NCBI RefSeq assembly: GCF_001854475.1
Contig: NZ_MNAN01000034.1
Coordinates: 62,001-126,000, forward strand
From: Pseudoalteromonas byunsanensis
GTDB lineage: Bacteria > Pseudomonadota > Gammaproteobacteria > Enterobacterales > Alteromonadaceae
Direction of reading: 5' to 3'
Length of the DNA stretch: 64,000 nucleotides
The notes below the pieces were generated by a model. It was not told the origin of the DNA, ran no database searches, and saw only the letters and a program-made list of their open reading frames with translations. The number at the start of each line of letters is the position of its first letter. The stretch's first letter is position 1. Shown piece after piece: positions 10,475 through 20,505 of this stretch. A program made the position numbers and the translations under genes.

Positions 10475-10524
10475 ATATCATGGTATGATTGTTGTCATAA
10501 CAATAACAACAATCACCATGATAT
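10475..10524. repeat. Long imperfect inverted repeat downstream of the his operon
   Basis: The left arm (10475-10495) and right arm (10506-10524) are complementary over 19 bp, with a 2-nt bulge in the left arm and a loop of about 10 nt. No uridine tract follows directly. It lies 18 bp after the hisI stop, so it may protect the 3' end of the mRNA or act as a weak terminator. Confidence 0.6.
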
Positions 10525-10625
10525 AGCGTTTATTTTCTTGCTGTTAACATATTGGGGTTAAGGCAACTTCATTCGCTTATACATGGTTTGTGCTAAGTTT
10601 ATGCACAGTCTTGGAGAGGAATGAA

Positions 10626-11402
10626 ATGATAGATCAGCCCCCCATTTTTTTGATTAATTTAGAGCAAAGCTCTGAGCGCTTGGAAAAAAGCATAGCTCGC
10701 CTAGCCTTGCAAAATTTTACCTGTGAGCGGATATCTGGTGTTTACGGAAAAGCTTTAAGCGATATAGAGTTAATTAAAAACTATCAGCCATTATTAAATA
10801 AAAAGCTATTCTACAGACCTCTGAGTAAAGGTGAGATTGGCTGCTATATGAGCCACCGTAAAGCCTGGCAAGCTATCGTTGATAGAAAGCTGCCATATGC
10901 AATTGTATTAGAAGATGATTTTAAAATTACAGGCAATCTCGAAGATGTTTTTGCTGCGATCAGCAAAATTGACGTCCCATGGCAATTGCTAAAACTATCA
11001 GCCTACCAGAACCGTTCACGCACTATCGCTTTTTCATACCCAATTGACACAATCTTTAATTTAGTCGTTCATAAAAAAGCGATGACAGGCTGTTGCGCGC
11101 AAGCGGTAAGTTACGAAGGCGCTAAAAGATTGCTCGCTGCAACTGAACACTTTGCTCGACCTGTAGATACCGACTTACAACATGTTTGGGAAACTAAAGT
11201 GCCAGTTTACTCATTGATGCCGTATTACATTGAACAAGATATGGATTTTGAAAGTGACATTGATGCTATCTCAGCTCAAGACACTATAAAAAAGCGTTTT
11301 TTCAAACGTAAACACTTGCAAATAAAAGAAAAAATACTCAATAAAAAGGCGACTGCAAAAATTATTAATTCACTCGTTGAGCACATTAATACACAAAAGT
11401 AG
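10626..11402 (+). CDS. Glycosyltransferase family 25 (LPS/glycan type)
   Basis: A 258-aa protein matching the GT25 pattern: FLINLEQSSERLEKS at the N-terminus, then KGEIGCYMSHRKAW and the acidic metal/nucleotide-site stretch AIVLEDDF. Such enzymes commonly add galactose to lipooligosaccharide or other cell-surface glycans; the substrate cannot be read here. The ATG at 10626 follows GGAGAGGA by five bases. The C-terminal tail is Lys-rich and could associate with membrane. It is a single gene, with a stem-loop region upstream and a gene-poor stretch downstream. Confidence 0.83.
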   Translation: MIDQPPIFLINLEQSSERLEKSIARLALQNFTCERISGVYGKALSDIELIKNYQPLLNKKLFYRPLSKGEIGCYMSHRKAWQAIVDRKLPYAIVLEDDFKITGNLEDVFAAISKIDVPWQLLKLSAYQNRSRTIAFSYPIDTIFNLVVHKKAMTGCCAQAVSYEGAKRLLAATEHFARPVDTDLQHVWETKVPVYSLMPYYIEQDMDFESDIDAISAQDTIKKRFFKRKHLQIKEKILNKKATAKIINSLVEHINTQK

Positions 11403-11694
11403 CTATCCAAGTAACCTATTTTTGACCTAAGGTAAAAATTTTTAGTATGAGATGGCAATAAACAGGCGCTCTTAATGTCAAAAATTATTTACTTTAGGTT
11501 ATGTCTATGACTCACAAATCACATTTAGCGGTTGGAGCCTAGCAACTGAGTACAATATCCCTCATTTGCCCTTACATGCGATGATCAGTCCATTCTAAGT
11601 CGCAAAAGTCTGCAATTATGTCGTCCAGCTCTATAAGGGCCGTACAGGCGATATCTATGAGTGGGTGCGCAATTGCCAATTCTATACGCACATT
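11403..11694. other. Gene-poor spacer after the GT25 gene
   Basis: I find no convincing gene here. A weak dyad (11419-11438, TTTTT and AAAAA flanking ACCTAAGGT) just after the GT25 stop could act as a poor terminator. A 61-codon minus-strand frame at 11572-11757 overlaps the XRE relic and has no recognisable character. On the plus strand a frame in register with the relic, interrupted by a stop at 11596, suggests the whole stretch may be decayed coding DNA. Confidence 0.5.
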
Positions 11695-11868
11695 ACGGCT
11701 TTTAAACAATGAGATGACCCATAAAAATTGGCATAAGCGATAAGGGTAACGCGACAAACCGTTATCACCATTGAGGCAAACAATTATTTACTCACCCTAG
11801 GAGTTGCTTTTAAAACTGCAGCAGTATTTAGCCTGCCACTTGAGCAAGGTTCCAATATATTGACAAAG
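11695..11868 (+). pseudogene. Decayed XRE-family (HTH) transcriptional regulator
   Basis: Read in the frame that contains 11737-11739, the plus strand gives an XRE helix-turn-helix core: AIRVTRQTVITIEANNYLL, then a stretch reading LGVAFKTAAVFSLPLEQ. Small stand-alone XRE regulators have the same layout (LAxAIGVTRQTVxxIE...P.L.LAFKI...F). The N-terminal third is broken by in-frame stops at 11710-11712, 11722-11724 and 11734-11736, each in a place where the family has an ordinary residue. There is no start codon with a binding site. Assignment is by pattern only. Confidence 0.6.
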
Positions 11869-11958
11869 GCTAATTTCATACAGATATTTCATGGCCTCGT
11901 TTAAACTAATTAAGCATATACTGCGACTAAGTTGATAAAAAAACAGGTCTGTAACTTT

Positions 11959-12570
11959 ATGAAAAACAAATTTTTATCACTTAGTATTATTTTCGCAACT
12001 AGTCTAACCGCTTGCACAAACCCACCCGTTGATTGTAATGCTTTCAGCTCTGAAGATAACTCAGACTATGTGTTACCTTATCAAGCTGGCGAGTCTTACA
12101 AAGTTTTAGTGTCAACGGGCCATTACTCAGAAAAAAATCATGGTGTGGGCCTATACGCTATTGATTTTGTAATGCCCATAGGCACCAAAATCGTGGCGGC
12201 CAGAAATGGGGAAGTCGTATCTTTACGCGAGATATACCAAGACGATAATGGTGAAGATCTAAAAGAGAATTACATTTTTATTCGTCACGACGATGGCACC
12301 ATTGCTCGGTATTTTCATCTTACTTCCCAAGGCGCTTTGGTTAACGTAGGGGATAAAGTTAAAGCTGGAGAAGTTATTGGCCTAAGTGGTAACACCGGAC
12401 AAAGCGGCGGTCCTCACCTTCACTTTGACGTACAAAAATGCGGTCCTAACCTTCCTCCTAGATACAACGCTTTACCGTGCGGACAAACAATACCAATTAC
12501 ATTTAAAAATACTACACCTCACACATGTGGTCTCAGCCAAGGTGAAAACTACCTAGCTCTAAAGGACTAG
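11959..12570 (+). CDS. M23 family (LytM) peptidase, lipoprotein
   Basis: A 203-aa protein with a lipoprotein signal peptide, MKNKFLSLSIIFATSLTAC, whose lipobox is LTAC. A LytM/M23 domain follows (about 45-165) with zinc-ligand motifs: a His and Asp in HGVGLYAIDF and the C-terminal HLHF box in GPHLHF. Family members cut peptide crosslinks of peptidoglycan or act as amidase activators. The C-terminal extension has several cysteines and may be disulfide-bonded. The ATG at 11959 is preferred because an upstream TTG at 11932 would put charged residues before the signal peptide. Confidence 0.82.
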   Translation: MKNKFLSLSIIFATSLTACTNPPVDCNAFSSEDNSDYVLPYQAGESYKVLVSTGHYSEKNHGVGLYAIDFVMPIGTKIVAARNGEVVSLREIYQDDNGEDLKENYIFIRHDDGTIARYFHLTSQGALVNVGDKVKAGEVIGLSGNTGQSGGPHLHFDVQKCGPNLPPRYNALPCGQTIPITFKNTTPHTCGLSQGENYLALKD

Positions 12571-12589
12571 TAATAATAGCTGCAAACAA

Positions 12590-12626
12590 AACCCGCCACA
12601 CCATTGAAAACATCATGAGGCGGGTT
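12590..12626. terminator. Possible bidirectional stem-loop between convergent genes
   Basis: AACCCGCC (12590-12597) pairs with GGCGGGTT (12619-12626) around a 21-nt loop. It lies between the convergent M23 and M61 genes. The large loop and the lack of a clear T tract make it a weak terminator candidate. Confidence 0.35.
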
Positions 12627-12706
12627 ATGAGTTTGTATCGCAAACGTTGACTATTGGCTTAACCAACTAGGTTAGCACAATAATACTTAGCGCCGAATTC
12701 TACCTG

Positions 12707-14485
12707 CTACTTAGCGTTTGGGTGAGCAACTCCTGTCCAAGCTTTAAACAAGCGCTGTTGAGTTTCATTGGGTAAGGTGACCGCGACAATACGTTTCTCT
12801 TTATCAAAGCCTTGTTCAAGTTTAACCTGAGTACTCATCAACTTATCACGGCGGATAAAGTCAACTTTTACGGTCTCCCCGCCATCAAAATATGCCAAAG
12901 AATCAGTCAAGTTACCTCTAACATGATGGCCATTAAAGGCGACAATTTTGTCCTCTGACGTCAACCCCGCTTGCCATGCTGTGCTATCTCGAGCAACGTG
13001 TTTCAACCGTAACAGTTGCCCTTCAGACTCAGCTATCACTGACAAATCTGCGATAGGTTTTGCACCATCTGGAAGTGAAAACTCCAAACCGACTTTACTT
13101 AGCAAAGCATCGAAATCCAAACTAAGAGGTGAATCAACATGTTGCTGCCACCATTGACTATAATCTTTGCCAGAAACTTGCTTAAGAATGTCTTTCACAT
13201 CCTCAGATGTAAATGACTTGGGTAATTTAAACTGTCTATACAACTGATTATGGACATCACGATAGCTTACCTTACCATCAGAATTTGAGAGCAAATCTAT
13301 ATCTAATGCCATAGAGATGAGTGCACCTTCCAAATAAATGTTGGTACTGTAGTTGAGGCCATGATCACCTCCTTTATTGATCCACTTATCAAAGCTGGTG
13401 TGAGCTGCGGATTGAACTTCCCTGCCAGGCTTTTTCAAATGTCTTTGAATCGTGTTGGAGAGGTTTTTAAAAAACTCATCCGGTTGCATTATTTCAGCGC
13501 TTAGCAATAAGTAGTCCTCTAGATAGCTGGTAGAGCCTTCAGAGAGCCACAATAAATCGCTATAATTTGGGTTCACATAATCATACGGCACTAACCCTGC
13601 TGGTCGGTAGTTTTTTACGTTCCAAGTGTGAATAAATTCGTGAGCTGCAGTGGACATAAAGCTCAGGTGATCTTCACGCTTAGCAAACGTATCTCGGTGG
13701 CGCTGTATGATGGTGGAATTTAAATGCTCAGTTGCTCCTCTTGCACCACTGGTCGCATGTACCATAAAAACGAAACGCTCATAAGGGAAATCATGCCAAA
13801 TCAGTGAGCCCGTTTTAACTAGCTTTTTAAGGTCATCTAACATTAGTTTGGCATCAAAATTCCCTTCTCCCCAAATAACCAACTCATAATCTCTATCATC
13901 TACGGAGAACTTATGGTGTTCATTGAGTCCAGTTTCGATTGGTGAATCAACGAGCACATCATAGTTTGCTGCACTAAAGGAGTGCTTGTTTGCGGCAAAC
14001 TCCATGCCTGACACCGAACGCCATTGCATGGGTACATTGAGCGCTACCTTTACTGGCTCTTGACGAAACGAATCAGAAAACATAAAAAAGCCTGAAGCAT
14101 CAATAAATGCATGTGTATCATCGATGTGGCGCACACGCTTGGCAAGTTGGTTAGCGTAAACCTGATAACTTACTTGTACTTGCGAAGGATTGTCGAGGTG
14201 AACACGCCAAGTACTTTTATCAATTTTTTGCCATTTTAAAGTATTACCATCATGATCTGTCGCATTGAAATAGCGAATACCGTTAGCAAGGTTCAATACT
14301 TCGTAGCGTCCGGTGCGCCAATCTGGTAATTTAATGTCCAAGTGAGCTTGAGCAGATTTAGGAAATAATACAGAAACATTGCCCAAATGATGCTCGGGCT
14401 GTTCGATGGTGAGTTTATACTCAACATCAGCGAAGACACTGATAGAGACTAAACTAACTGGCAATAATAGATTTTTAAAATGCAT
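12707..14485 (-). CDS. M61 family glycyl aminopeptidase with PDZ domain
   Basis: A secreted metallopeptidase of about 592 aa. A signal peptide (MHFKNLLLPVSLVSISVFA) precedes an N-terminal beta-rich domain, then the zinc motif HEFIH (about 282-286) and the downstream acidic ligand region LWLSEGSTSYLED, and a C-terminal PDZ-like domain around residues 480-570. M61 enzymes release N-terminal Gly or Ala residues. I chose ATG 14485 because it starts directly at the signal peptide; an in-frame ATG at 14521 adds 12 residues. Neither has a strong ribosome binding site. Confidence 0.85.
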   Translation of the reverse strand: MHFKNLLLPVSLVSISVFADVEYKLTIEQPEHHLGNVSVLFPKSAQAHLDIKLPDWRTGRYEVLNLANGIRYFNATDHDGNTLKWQKIDKSTWRVHLDNPSQVQVSYQVYANQLAKRVRHIDDTHAFIDASGFFMFSDSFRQEPVKVALNVPMQWRSVSGMEFAANKHSFSAANYDVLVDSPIETGLNEHHKFSVDDRDYELVIWGEGNFDAKLMLDDLKKLVKTGSLIWHDFPYERFVFMVHATSGARGATEHLNSTIIQRHRDTFAKREDHLSFMSTAAHEFIHTWNVKNYRPAGLVPYDYVNPNYSDLLWLSEGSTSYLEDYLLLSAEIMQPDEFFKNLSNTIQRHLKKPGREVQSAAHTSFDKWINKGGDHGLNYSTNIYLEGALISMALDIDLLSNSDGKVSYRDVHNQLYRQFKLPKSFTSEDVKDILKQVSGKDYSQWWQQHVDSPLSLDFDALLSKVGLEFSLPDGAKPIADLSVIAESEGQLLRLKHVARDSTAWQAGLTSEDKIVAFNGHHVRGNLTDSLAYFDGGETVKVDFIRRDKLMSTQVKLEQGFDKEKRIVAVTLPNETQQRLFKAWTGVAHPNAK

Positions 14486-14668
14486 ATTATAATCACGCTG
14501 TAACAAAGTTGTGTTGAGCATAACAAAACTATTACTCGCCTAATTGAAAAACTCGGTGAATACACAATTTGCTTGGGTAACATGGCCCTAGCTCAAAATT
14601 CATGAACATGAAATAAAGAATTGATGTAAACTTAAGTTAAAACCCTGTGAAGATGGAAGTGGTTAAGA

Positions 14669-16219
14669 TTGGTGACTAAAAACTCTGCGCTATTAGAAAA
14701 AAAATTAGAACAAACTATCAAAGCCCGCAAAGCGCTTGAAACCGCACGCAAGCATCAGGTAGATGTACTATCACAATTTGCAGTTAAGCTTTCGCTTAGC
14801 TGTAAAGGGCAAGATGTGGCACTAGATAATCAATTAGCTAAGTTTCGTAGTGCTCTACAAAAAGGCATGGATTTTATTGAGTTTGAGCCTTTAATTGAGA
14901 GTATGAGTGAAACCCTCAAAAATCAGGAAGCGATAAATTCAGCAAATAGTCGTGCACTTGAGCAGAGCATTTTAACTGCGGGAAAACAGCTTCAAAGAAT
15001 CAAAGGGTTACCCGATGATGGCCGCAGGAAGCTGCGTCATTTACTCGATCACGAGTTAGCAAATATCAATGCAACAAACGATTACATTCCGGTGCTTAGT
15101 AAACTTTCAGGCCTTTATCAACAAGCGCTACAATTGAAGTTATCACAGGCTGATGTTGCACAAGACCCGACTCAATCACAAGCAAGCCCTGAAATCGCTT
15201 CCGAGTTACTCAATTTGGCTAACGAACTTACTTTTGACGAAGATGTGTCACAAGAAGTTAAGGCGATTAAAGGCAGTATCACGTTAAACGATAATATTGA
15301 TTCTTTGTTGGATTCTTCACTCAATATCATCAGAGTAATCGTAAAAAGTATTGCTCGAGAGCGGCAATCAGCTCAAGGCTTCCTCGTATCTCTTAACCAA
15401 ACGTTAGAAGAACTTAATACGTCAATTGTTGAGACAACTAAACACTCGCAAAGTGTAAACAAGCAAATCACCAGTTTAAATAAACGAATCGAAGAAAAGA
15501 TCCATAGTTTAAATTCACGAACCCAAGAAGCAACGTCAATAAGCGAGCTCAAAAGCTTAGTTGACGGTGAATTGAAGTTGCTTAGTCAGGATTTGATTGA
15601 ACGTGAGCGAATAGAGCATGAAGACAAAAAAGCGCTTTATAATAGCTTTGAAAAAATCAATGACCGCATCAACGTACTAGAAAGTAAAGTTAATACTTAT
15701 AAGAAGCGTTTATCAGAGCAACGCTTTAAAAGCTTACTGGATGGCTTAACAAAATTACCTAATCGAACCGCATTTGATGATAGATTTAATCAAGAATTTC
15801 ATTTATTTGGGATTAATAAAGGCGATATAACCTTAGTTGTCATAGATGTGGATCATTTTAAGTCGATCAATGACAAATATGGCCACAGTGCAGGCGACAA
15901 AACATTACAAGTTATCGCTAGAGCACTTAAAAAAGCGATACGTAAGACTGATTTCATTGCGCGTTACGGCGGCGAAGAGTTTGTTGTACTTATGCCAGGA
16001 ATGCATTTAGAACATGCTAAGCAGCCGCTTGAAAAACTGCGCAACACAATAAAGTCGATCCCTTTTAAATTTAAAGAGACGCAAGTACAAATCACCATAT
16101 CTTTAGGGGCTACACAATTTAAAGATGGTGACACCCCGCTCTCCGCTTTTGATAGAGCAGACAGCGCACTTTACGAGGCTAAAAATAGCGGGCGAGACCG
16201 TTTATGCCTTCGTGAATAA
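14669..16219 (+). CDS. Soluble diguanylate cyclase (GGDEF) with long coiled-coil N-terminus
   Basis: A 516-aa protein that should make cyclic di-GMP. Residues 1-345 are helical and coiled-coil-like, without transmembrane segments. The GGDEF domain (about 355-515) has an intact GGEEF active site (434-438) and an RxxD inhibitory site, RKTD (425-428), five residues upstream, so feedback inhibition is likely. The start is TTG 14669 with GGAAG nine bases upstream; GTG 14672 is an alternative. The stop is 13 bp before ppnN, which suggests cotranscription. Confidence 0.88.
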   Translation: MVTKNSALLEKKLEQTIKARKALETARKHQVDVLSQFAVKLSLSCKGQDVALDNQLAKFRSALQKGMDFIEFEPLIESMSETLKNQEAINSANSRALEQSILTAGKQLQRIKGLPDDGRRKLRHLLDHELANINATNDYIPVLSKLSGLYQQALQLKLSQADVAQDPTQSQASPEIASELLNLANELTFDEDVSQEVKAIKGSITLNDNIDSLLDSSLNIIRVIVKSIARERQSAQGFLVSLNQTLEELNTSIVETTKHSQSVNKQITSLNKRIEEKIHSLNSRTQEATSISELKSLVDGELKLLSQDLIERERIEHEDKKALYNSFEKINDRINVLESKVNTYKKRLSEQRFKSLLDGLTKLPNRTAFDDRFNQEFHLFGINKGDITLVVIDVDHFKSINDKYGHSAGDKTLQVIARALKKAIRKTDFIARYGGEEFVVLMPGMHLEHAKQPLEKLRNTIKSIPFKFKETQVQITISLGATQFKDGDTPLSAFDRADSALYEAKNSGRDRLCLRE

Positions 16220-16232
16220 CAAGGAGAAGCCT

Positions 16233-17576
16233 ATGCAAATACAGTTAAATCCAACTGGCGTACTAAATTTACTATCTCAATTAGAGGTAGACTTACTACA
16301 GCAATCTTCAAATAGCGAACGGTATAGGTTATTTCGCAATTGCGCTTTAGCAGTACTGAATGTGGGCAGTCATACTGACTCAAGCTCTGAAATTTATGAC
16401 AAATACCAAGATTTTGATATCAAGTTAATCGCAAGAGAGCGTGGCATAAAAATAGAATTGAGCAACCCACCAGAAACAGCTTTCGTAGATGGTGAGATTA
16501 TTTTAGGTATTCATGAACACATTTTTTCAGTGATCCGAGATATTCTATTTCTCTGCCAACGCCATCAAGAGCAAATTAGCACGCCTAGAGAGATCACTCA
16601 CATGGTGTTCGATATGTTACGTAACGCCGATGCCTTAGAGGTTAATTCCGATCCAAACATCATTACTTGCTGGGGTGGTCACTCTATTAACGAAGCCGAA
16701 TATCAATACACTAAAGAAGTGGGTTATCAGTTAGGTTTGCGGGGGCTAAATATTTGCACAGGTTGTGGGCCTGGCGCTATGAAAGGTCCAATGAAAGGGG
16801 CTACAATTGGCCATGCAAAACAACGGATCAGTAACAACCGCTACCTTGGTCTCACCGAGCCCAGCATTATCGCAGCAGAGCCCCCTAATCCAATTGTGAA
16901 TGAATTAGTCATTCTGCCCGATATTGAAAAACGCCTTGAAGCGTTCGTTCGTACAGCACACGGAATCATTATTTTCCCAGGTGGCGCAGGTACTGCCGAA
17001 GAACTCCTTTATTTACTGGGAATTCTGTTACATCCAGAAAATGAAAAACAATGCTTACCTGTTATACTCACAGGCCCTAAAGAGTCTGCAGGTTACTTTG
17101 AAGAAATTTGTACGTTTGTAAAAAGTACGCTAGGTGAAGCAGCATTAGAAAAGTTTGAGGTTATCGTAGATAACCCTGCGTTGGTTGCGCGAAAACTTAA
17201 AACTAGTATGAAACAGGTTAGAGAGTATCGTAAGGAACAAGGTGATGCCTATTACTTCAACTGGACATTGAAAATAGACAATGAGTTTCAAATGCCTTTT
17301 GCGCCGACTCACGAAAATATGTCAGCATTAGACTTACACCTAAATCAGCCTACGCAACAGCTCGCAGCAAATTTACGTCGCGCTTTTTCTGGCATTGTGG
17401 CCGGTAACGTTAAAGATGAGGGCATTCAAGCCATTAAACAGCACGGTCCCTATACACTGACTGGCGACACATCACTGATGAAAGATATGGACAAGTTACT
17501 GCGCGCGTTTGTTGATCAAGGAAGAATGAAACTACCCGGCAGTAAATATATTCCTTGTTATCAAATAAAAGCATGA
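16233..17576 (+). CDS. ppnN: Nucleotide 5'-monophosphate nucleosidase PpnN (YgdH)
   Basis: PpnN hydrolyses purine and pyrimidine nucleoside monophosphates to base and ribose 5-phosphate, and in E. coli it is activated by (p)ppGpp. The 447-aa product is close to E. coli PpnN in length and has the lysine-decarboxylase-like (LOG) signature [13 protein letters not shown] (around residue 250) and [14 protein letters not shown]. The ATG at 16233 follows GGAGAAG, so the longer upstream frame is rejected. xni overlaps its stop as ATGA; in E. coli ygdH and xni are near neighbours. Confidence 0.92.
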   Translation: MQIQLNPTGVLNLLSQLEVDLLQQSSNSERYRLFRNCALAVLNVGSHTDSSSEIYDKYQDFDIKLIARERGIKIELSNPPETAFVDGEIILGIHEHIFSVIRDILFLCQRHQEQISTPREITHMVFDMLRNADALEVNSDPNIITCWGGHSINEAEYQYTKEVGYQLGLRGLNICTGCGPGAMKGPMKGATIGHAKQRISNNRYLGLTEPSIIAAEPPNPIVNELVILPDIEKRLEAFVRTAHGIIIFPGGAGTAEELLYLLGILLHPENEKQCLPVILTGPKESAGYFEEICTFVKSTLGEAALEKFEVIVDNPALVARKLKTSMKQVREYRKEQGDAYYFNWTLKIDNEFQMPFAPTHENMSALDLHLNQPTQQLAANLRRAFSGIVAGNVKDEGIQAIKQHGPYTLTGDTSLMKDMDKLLRAFVDQGRMKLPGSKYIPCYQIKA

Positions 17577-18361
17577 ATCAAAAATTAGTACTTATAGATG
17601 CGTTGAACTTAATTCGACGCATCTATGCTGTTGATGAACAACAAAGCCACCGTAGCGAAAAGCAAACCATGCTTTCATGTAAAAGCCGCGTGAGTCATGC
17701 GACCCGTAAATTATTAAACTTAACACAAGCAACTCATGCCATAGCAGTATTTGATGGACAAAAAAGCTGGCGATACCACTACTATCCAAAATACAAGCAC
17801 AGCCGCAAGCCAATGCCACAGATGCTGTCAGATAATCTAGACATCATAGCGGAGGCATTTTGCGATCATGGAGTCACCGTTTATAAACCTGAGCAAGACG
17901 AAGCGGACGATGTTATTGCAACCTTAGCTAGCAAAGCTCGAGATGCTGGAGTTAACTCAATCATTGTTTCTACCGATAAAGGCTTCATGCCACTACTGTG
18001 TGGCAAGATTGAAATTTACGACTACTTTAAGCGTCACTTGCTTTGTGAGCAAGATATCGTAGAGCGCTTTAGCGTCAACAAACATCAACTAATTGACCTG
18101 TGGGCATTAAGTGGCGATAAAACAAATGATATTCCTGGTGTTGCTGGGATTGGTCAAAAATCAGCTATCCAACTAATCAATCAATACCCTGAAGTTTCTG
18201 ATGCACTCGAAGACCCTGATTGCAAAAAAGCACTCAAGAGCAAGCTCATGGCAGGAATGGAAGACTATGTGATCAGCAAGCATTTGGCCACGCTCAGAAC
18301 AGATATTCATTTGGGTTTTAACATGAAACAGCTCAGGCTCAAATGCCATGACGTTGATTAG
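17573..18361 (+). CDS. xni: Flap endonuclease Xni (ExoIX)
   Basis: A 262-aa FEN-type nuclease related to the 5'-nuclease domain of DNA polymerase I. It begins [16 protein letters not shown] and has acidic metal-site residues in the [12 protein letters not shown] stretch and the helix-hairpin-helix [19 protein letters not shown]. Xni proteins often lack one of the metal ligands of PolA and bind flap DNA with weak catalysis. The ATG at 17573 overlaps the ppnN stop. Confidence 0.92.
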   Translation: MNQKLVLIDALNLIRRIYAVDEQQSHRSEKQTMLSCKSRVSHATRKLLNLTQATHAIAVFDGQKSWRYHYYPKYKHSRKPMPQMLSDNLDIIAEAFCDHGVTVYKPEQDEADDVIATLASKARDAGVNSIIVSTDKGFMPLLCGKIEIYDYFKRHLLCEQDIVERFSVNKHQLIDLWALSGDKTNDIPGVAGIGQKSAIQLINQYPEVSDALEDPDCKKALKSKLMAGMEDYVISKHLATLRTDIHLGFNMKQLRLKCHDVD

Positions 18362-18427
18362 TCGCAACTTGGTTTGTCGTCTGTTAAGCTTTGCTATACT
18401 CTCTCTCCGTTATCCGGTGAGTTTTCT

Positions 18428-18811
18428 ATGATCAAAAAAGTATTACAGTACATCGTATTGGGTCTTGCGGTTTATGCAGCAATTGTGATGTTAGTTATTA
18501 ATTTTTACAAAGATGATCCTCAAGCCATGATTTGGCAAGACAGGGAAGCATTTAACAACCGCTACATCAACAAACTCAAACCAGATCAAGACATCAATAT
18601 TAATGATGTACTTGAAACCTTGGGCAGCCCTGATCTTACATATGTCAAAAAACAGCCAGATAAGATGTTGCAAATCGTTTATTACCGCACGCAATTGGTT
18701 AAGCCTGACGGTATCACCACACAGGACGAATGCACGGGCTTACTATTTGAAAACGGAAAATTAATCCTCTGGGGACCTGCGGCAAGTGTGGCCTATGAGA
18801 AGGCATTATAA
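18428..18811 (+). CDS. DUF3192 family membrane-anchored protein
   Basis: A 127-aa protein with one N-terminal transmembrane helix (about 5-26, VLQYIVLGLAVYAAIVMLVI) and a periplasmic domain. The stretch INDVLETLGSPDLT resembles the repeat of SmpA/OmlA-like (BamE) folds, and the protein matches DUF3192, often found beside xni in Alteromonadales and Vibrionales. Function unknown. ATG 18428 was chosen because the helix begins immediately after it; an upstream start would add 18 unrelated residues. Confidence 0.75.
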   Translation: MIKKVLQYIVLGLAVYAAIVMLVINFYKDDPQAMIWQDREAFNNRYINKLKPDQDININDVLETLGSPDLTYVKKQPDKMLQIVYYRTQLVKPDGITTQDECTGLLFENGKLILWGPAASVAYEKAL

Positions 18812-18813
18812 GA

Positions 18814-20505
18814 ATGTCTGAGTTTAAGCCTAGTCCAGCTCATTTAAAACGCCTTTTTGAGCATACACATCAGGCGCTTAGACTCTATTATAATAAACAA
18901 AAATGGCCTGCGATCTACCCTACGTTAAGTCAGCTTGCGGAACGCTTTGTTCAAAGTTACCAACATCAGCCTAATGCATTACATGCTCACTTACAGTTTT
19001 ATGCCTCTGATCATGGCTATGCGACCAACCTGACGGTTAACCAATGCATTTTAGTATGTGCTTTTTGTAGTGCAAACGGCTACGACGCAAATTTCACCGA
19101 AGAACTGGTTATTGCAGCATTGAGCGACCATTTGTGTTGCTCAAATGAGACTAATAAAGCAGCCAGAGGAGAAATGCTCAGCGTACAAGAAACTAAGCTG
19201 GTCAAGCTTAGGCATCAGTTCGCTATCACAATGCTAGACACCGCAAATGTACCCCAAGGTCAGCTACAACGTATTTTATCTCGACTAGACAAATACACTG
19301 CGGCTATAACTGGAAACAAATCAATCCCCTTATATGATAACACCAGTATTTTAGTCACTTTAGCCAAGCGTATCGCTAAGGCTATTACACCCAGGCCCAA
19401 AATAAAGACGTTCACAATAGTACAAGCGCTAAAATCACTTTATCTGGGAACTCACAATGAATTTGCGCAACTTTCATTGTTAGCACTAGCAAGACAGATA
19501 ACCGATTACCCCGGTGGCTCATTGGTGAATTATAAAGGCCAGCAAGCGCTAGTCCTTTGTGCTACACATGATGGTTTTTTGTTGGTATTACTTAATAACA
19601 ACAATGCTGTGGGCATGCTAAAAACCAGCAAACGCTTCACTCCTCATTATCGTCCCATATCAACATCTGATAGAAAACTGCTTTATTCCATTTGGTTTAA
19701 CGAGCAAATACCAAAACCTATTGAAGCGCACGAGCATCAGGAAGCAATTTGGCAAGCGATAACCAAACTAGGTCAACATCAATTTTTGGAGTTTAAAGCT
19801 ATTGAAAAGGCTATCAAGCCATTTTCACAGATCACCTACGCATTACAACAAGCTGCTAGACAGTACAATCGACAAGGGCAAAAAGCCAGTACCGTAAGAC
19901 ACTGCCTGACAATGGTAGGGCTTGATACTGCAGGCTTGCTTTGTCAGCGAGTATTGTTGGAAACGCTAATTTCAAAGCTTCGTCACCCGTTTGCTAACGA
20001 TGTGTGGCATAAGTACAACCATCTCAACAAGCTGATAATGATGTTACTAAGTAATGAACATTCGGAGCAGTTCGAGCACCTTTTAAGCCCTTTTACCGCG
20101 GCTATCTACTTCATCTTATCCGATCATAGCTGTGCCATTCGAAGATCAGTAAAAAGTAACACTGAACAACTGACAGAAAAAAGCGTGTCAATAGCGCATT
20201 TATTTGGTTTTGTACGTTTAAACGAAACACGCTTCACCGAGTTTACAAATAACTATTTTGCCCACTCGCCATCTCACCAAGCATTTTTGGAAACTGAGAA
20301 AGCTGAAAAAAGCACGCTCAGTGACAAGGCTCGATACCTGGTTGCTATTAAGATATTGGCCACCTACACGCTAGGTGAGTCTCAAGCACTTAGCGCTTGG
20401 CAAACTCAATTACTTGATGAGGTACTCAAAGAATTCCAATGGAACTCCTTGACTCAGTTTTGCGAAGCATTTATTACCCACGGACCAAGCTGTAACATAG
20501 ACTGA
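18814..20505 (+). CDS. Degenerate HD-GYP / HDOD-like signalling protein (563 aa)
   Basis: I do not recognise this as a named gene. The layout of residues 70-270 follows HD-GYP phosphodiesterases: a helical segment, an LSVQETKLVKLRHQF stretch where the family has L(T)xxE...HP, a segment reading IAKAITPRP where it has the fold-specific TxRPY, an ALKSLY helix, and a segment reading DYPGGSLVNYKGQQALVL that matches the C-terminal strand. The HD and GYP metal residues are missing. Residues 340-450 (GLDTAGLLCQRVLLETLI) resemble the last part of an HDOD domain. It is probably a non-catalytic regulator. It begins 2 bp after the DUF3192 gene. Confidence 0.5.
   Translation: MSEFKPSPAHLKRLFEHTHQALRLYYNKQKWPAIYPTLSQLAERFVQSYQHQPNALHAHLQFYASDHGYATNLTVNQCILVCAFCSANGYDANFTEELVIAALSDHLCCSNETNKAARGEMLSVQETKLVKLRHQFAITMLDTANVPQGQLQRILSRLDKYTAAITGNKSIPLYDNTSILVTLAKRIAKAITPRPKIKTFTIVQALKSLYLGTHNEFAQLSLLALARQITDYPGGSLVNYKGQQALVLCATHDGFLLVLLNNNNAVGMLKTSKRFTPHYRPISTSDRKLLYSIWFNEQIPKPIEAHEHQEAIWQAITKLGQHQFLEFKAIEKAIKPFSQITYALQQAARQYNRQGQKASTVRHCLTMVGLDTAGLLCQRVLLETLISKLRHPFANDVWHKYNHLNKLIMMLLSNEHSEQFEHLLSPFTAAIYFILSDHSCAIRRSVKSNTEQLTEKSVSIAHLFGFVRLNETRFTEFTNNYFAHSPSHQAFLETEKAEKSTLSDKARYLVAIKILATYTLGESQALSAWQTQLLDEVLKEFQWNSLTQFCEAFITHGPSCNID

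Noticed and set aside
11572..11757. 61-codon minus-strand frame across the XRE relic
   Set aside because: It overlaps the plus-strand relic, has no binding site, and its sequence shows no known family.
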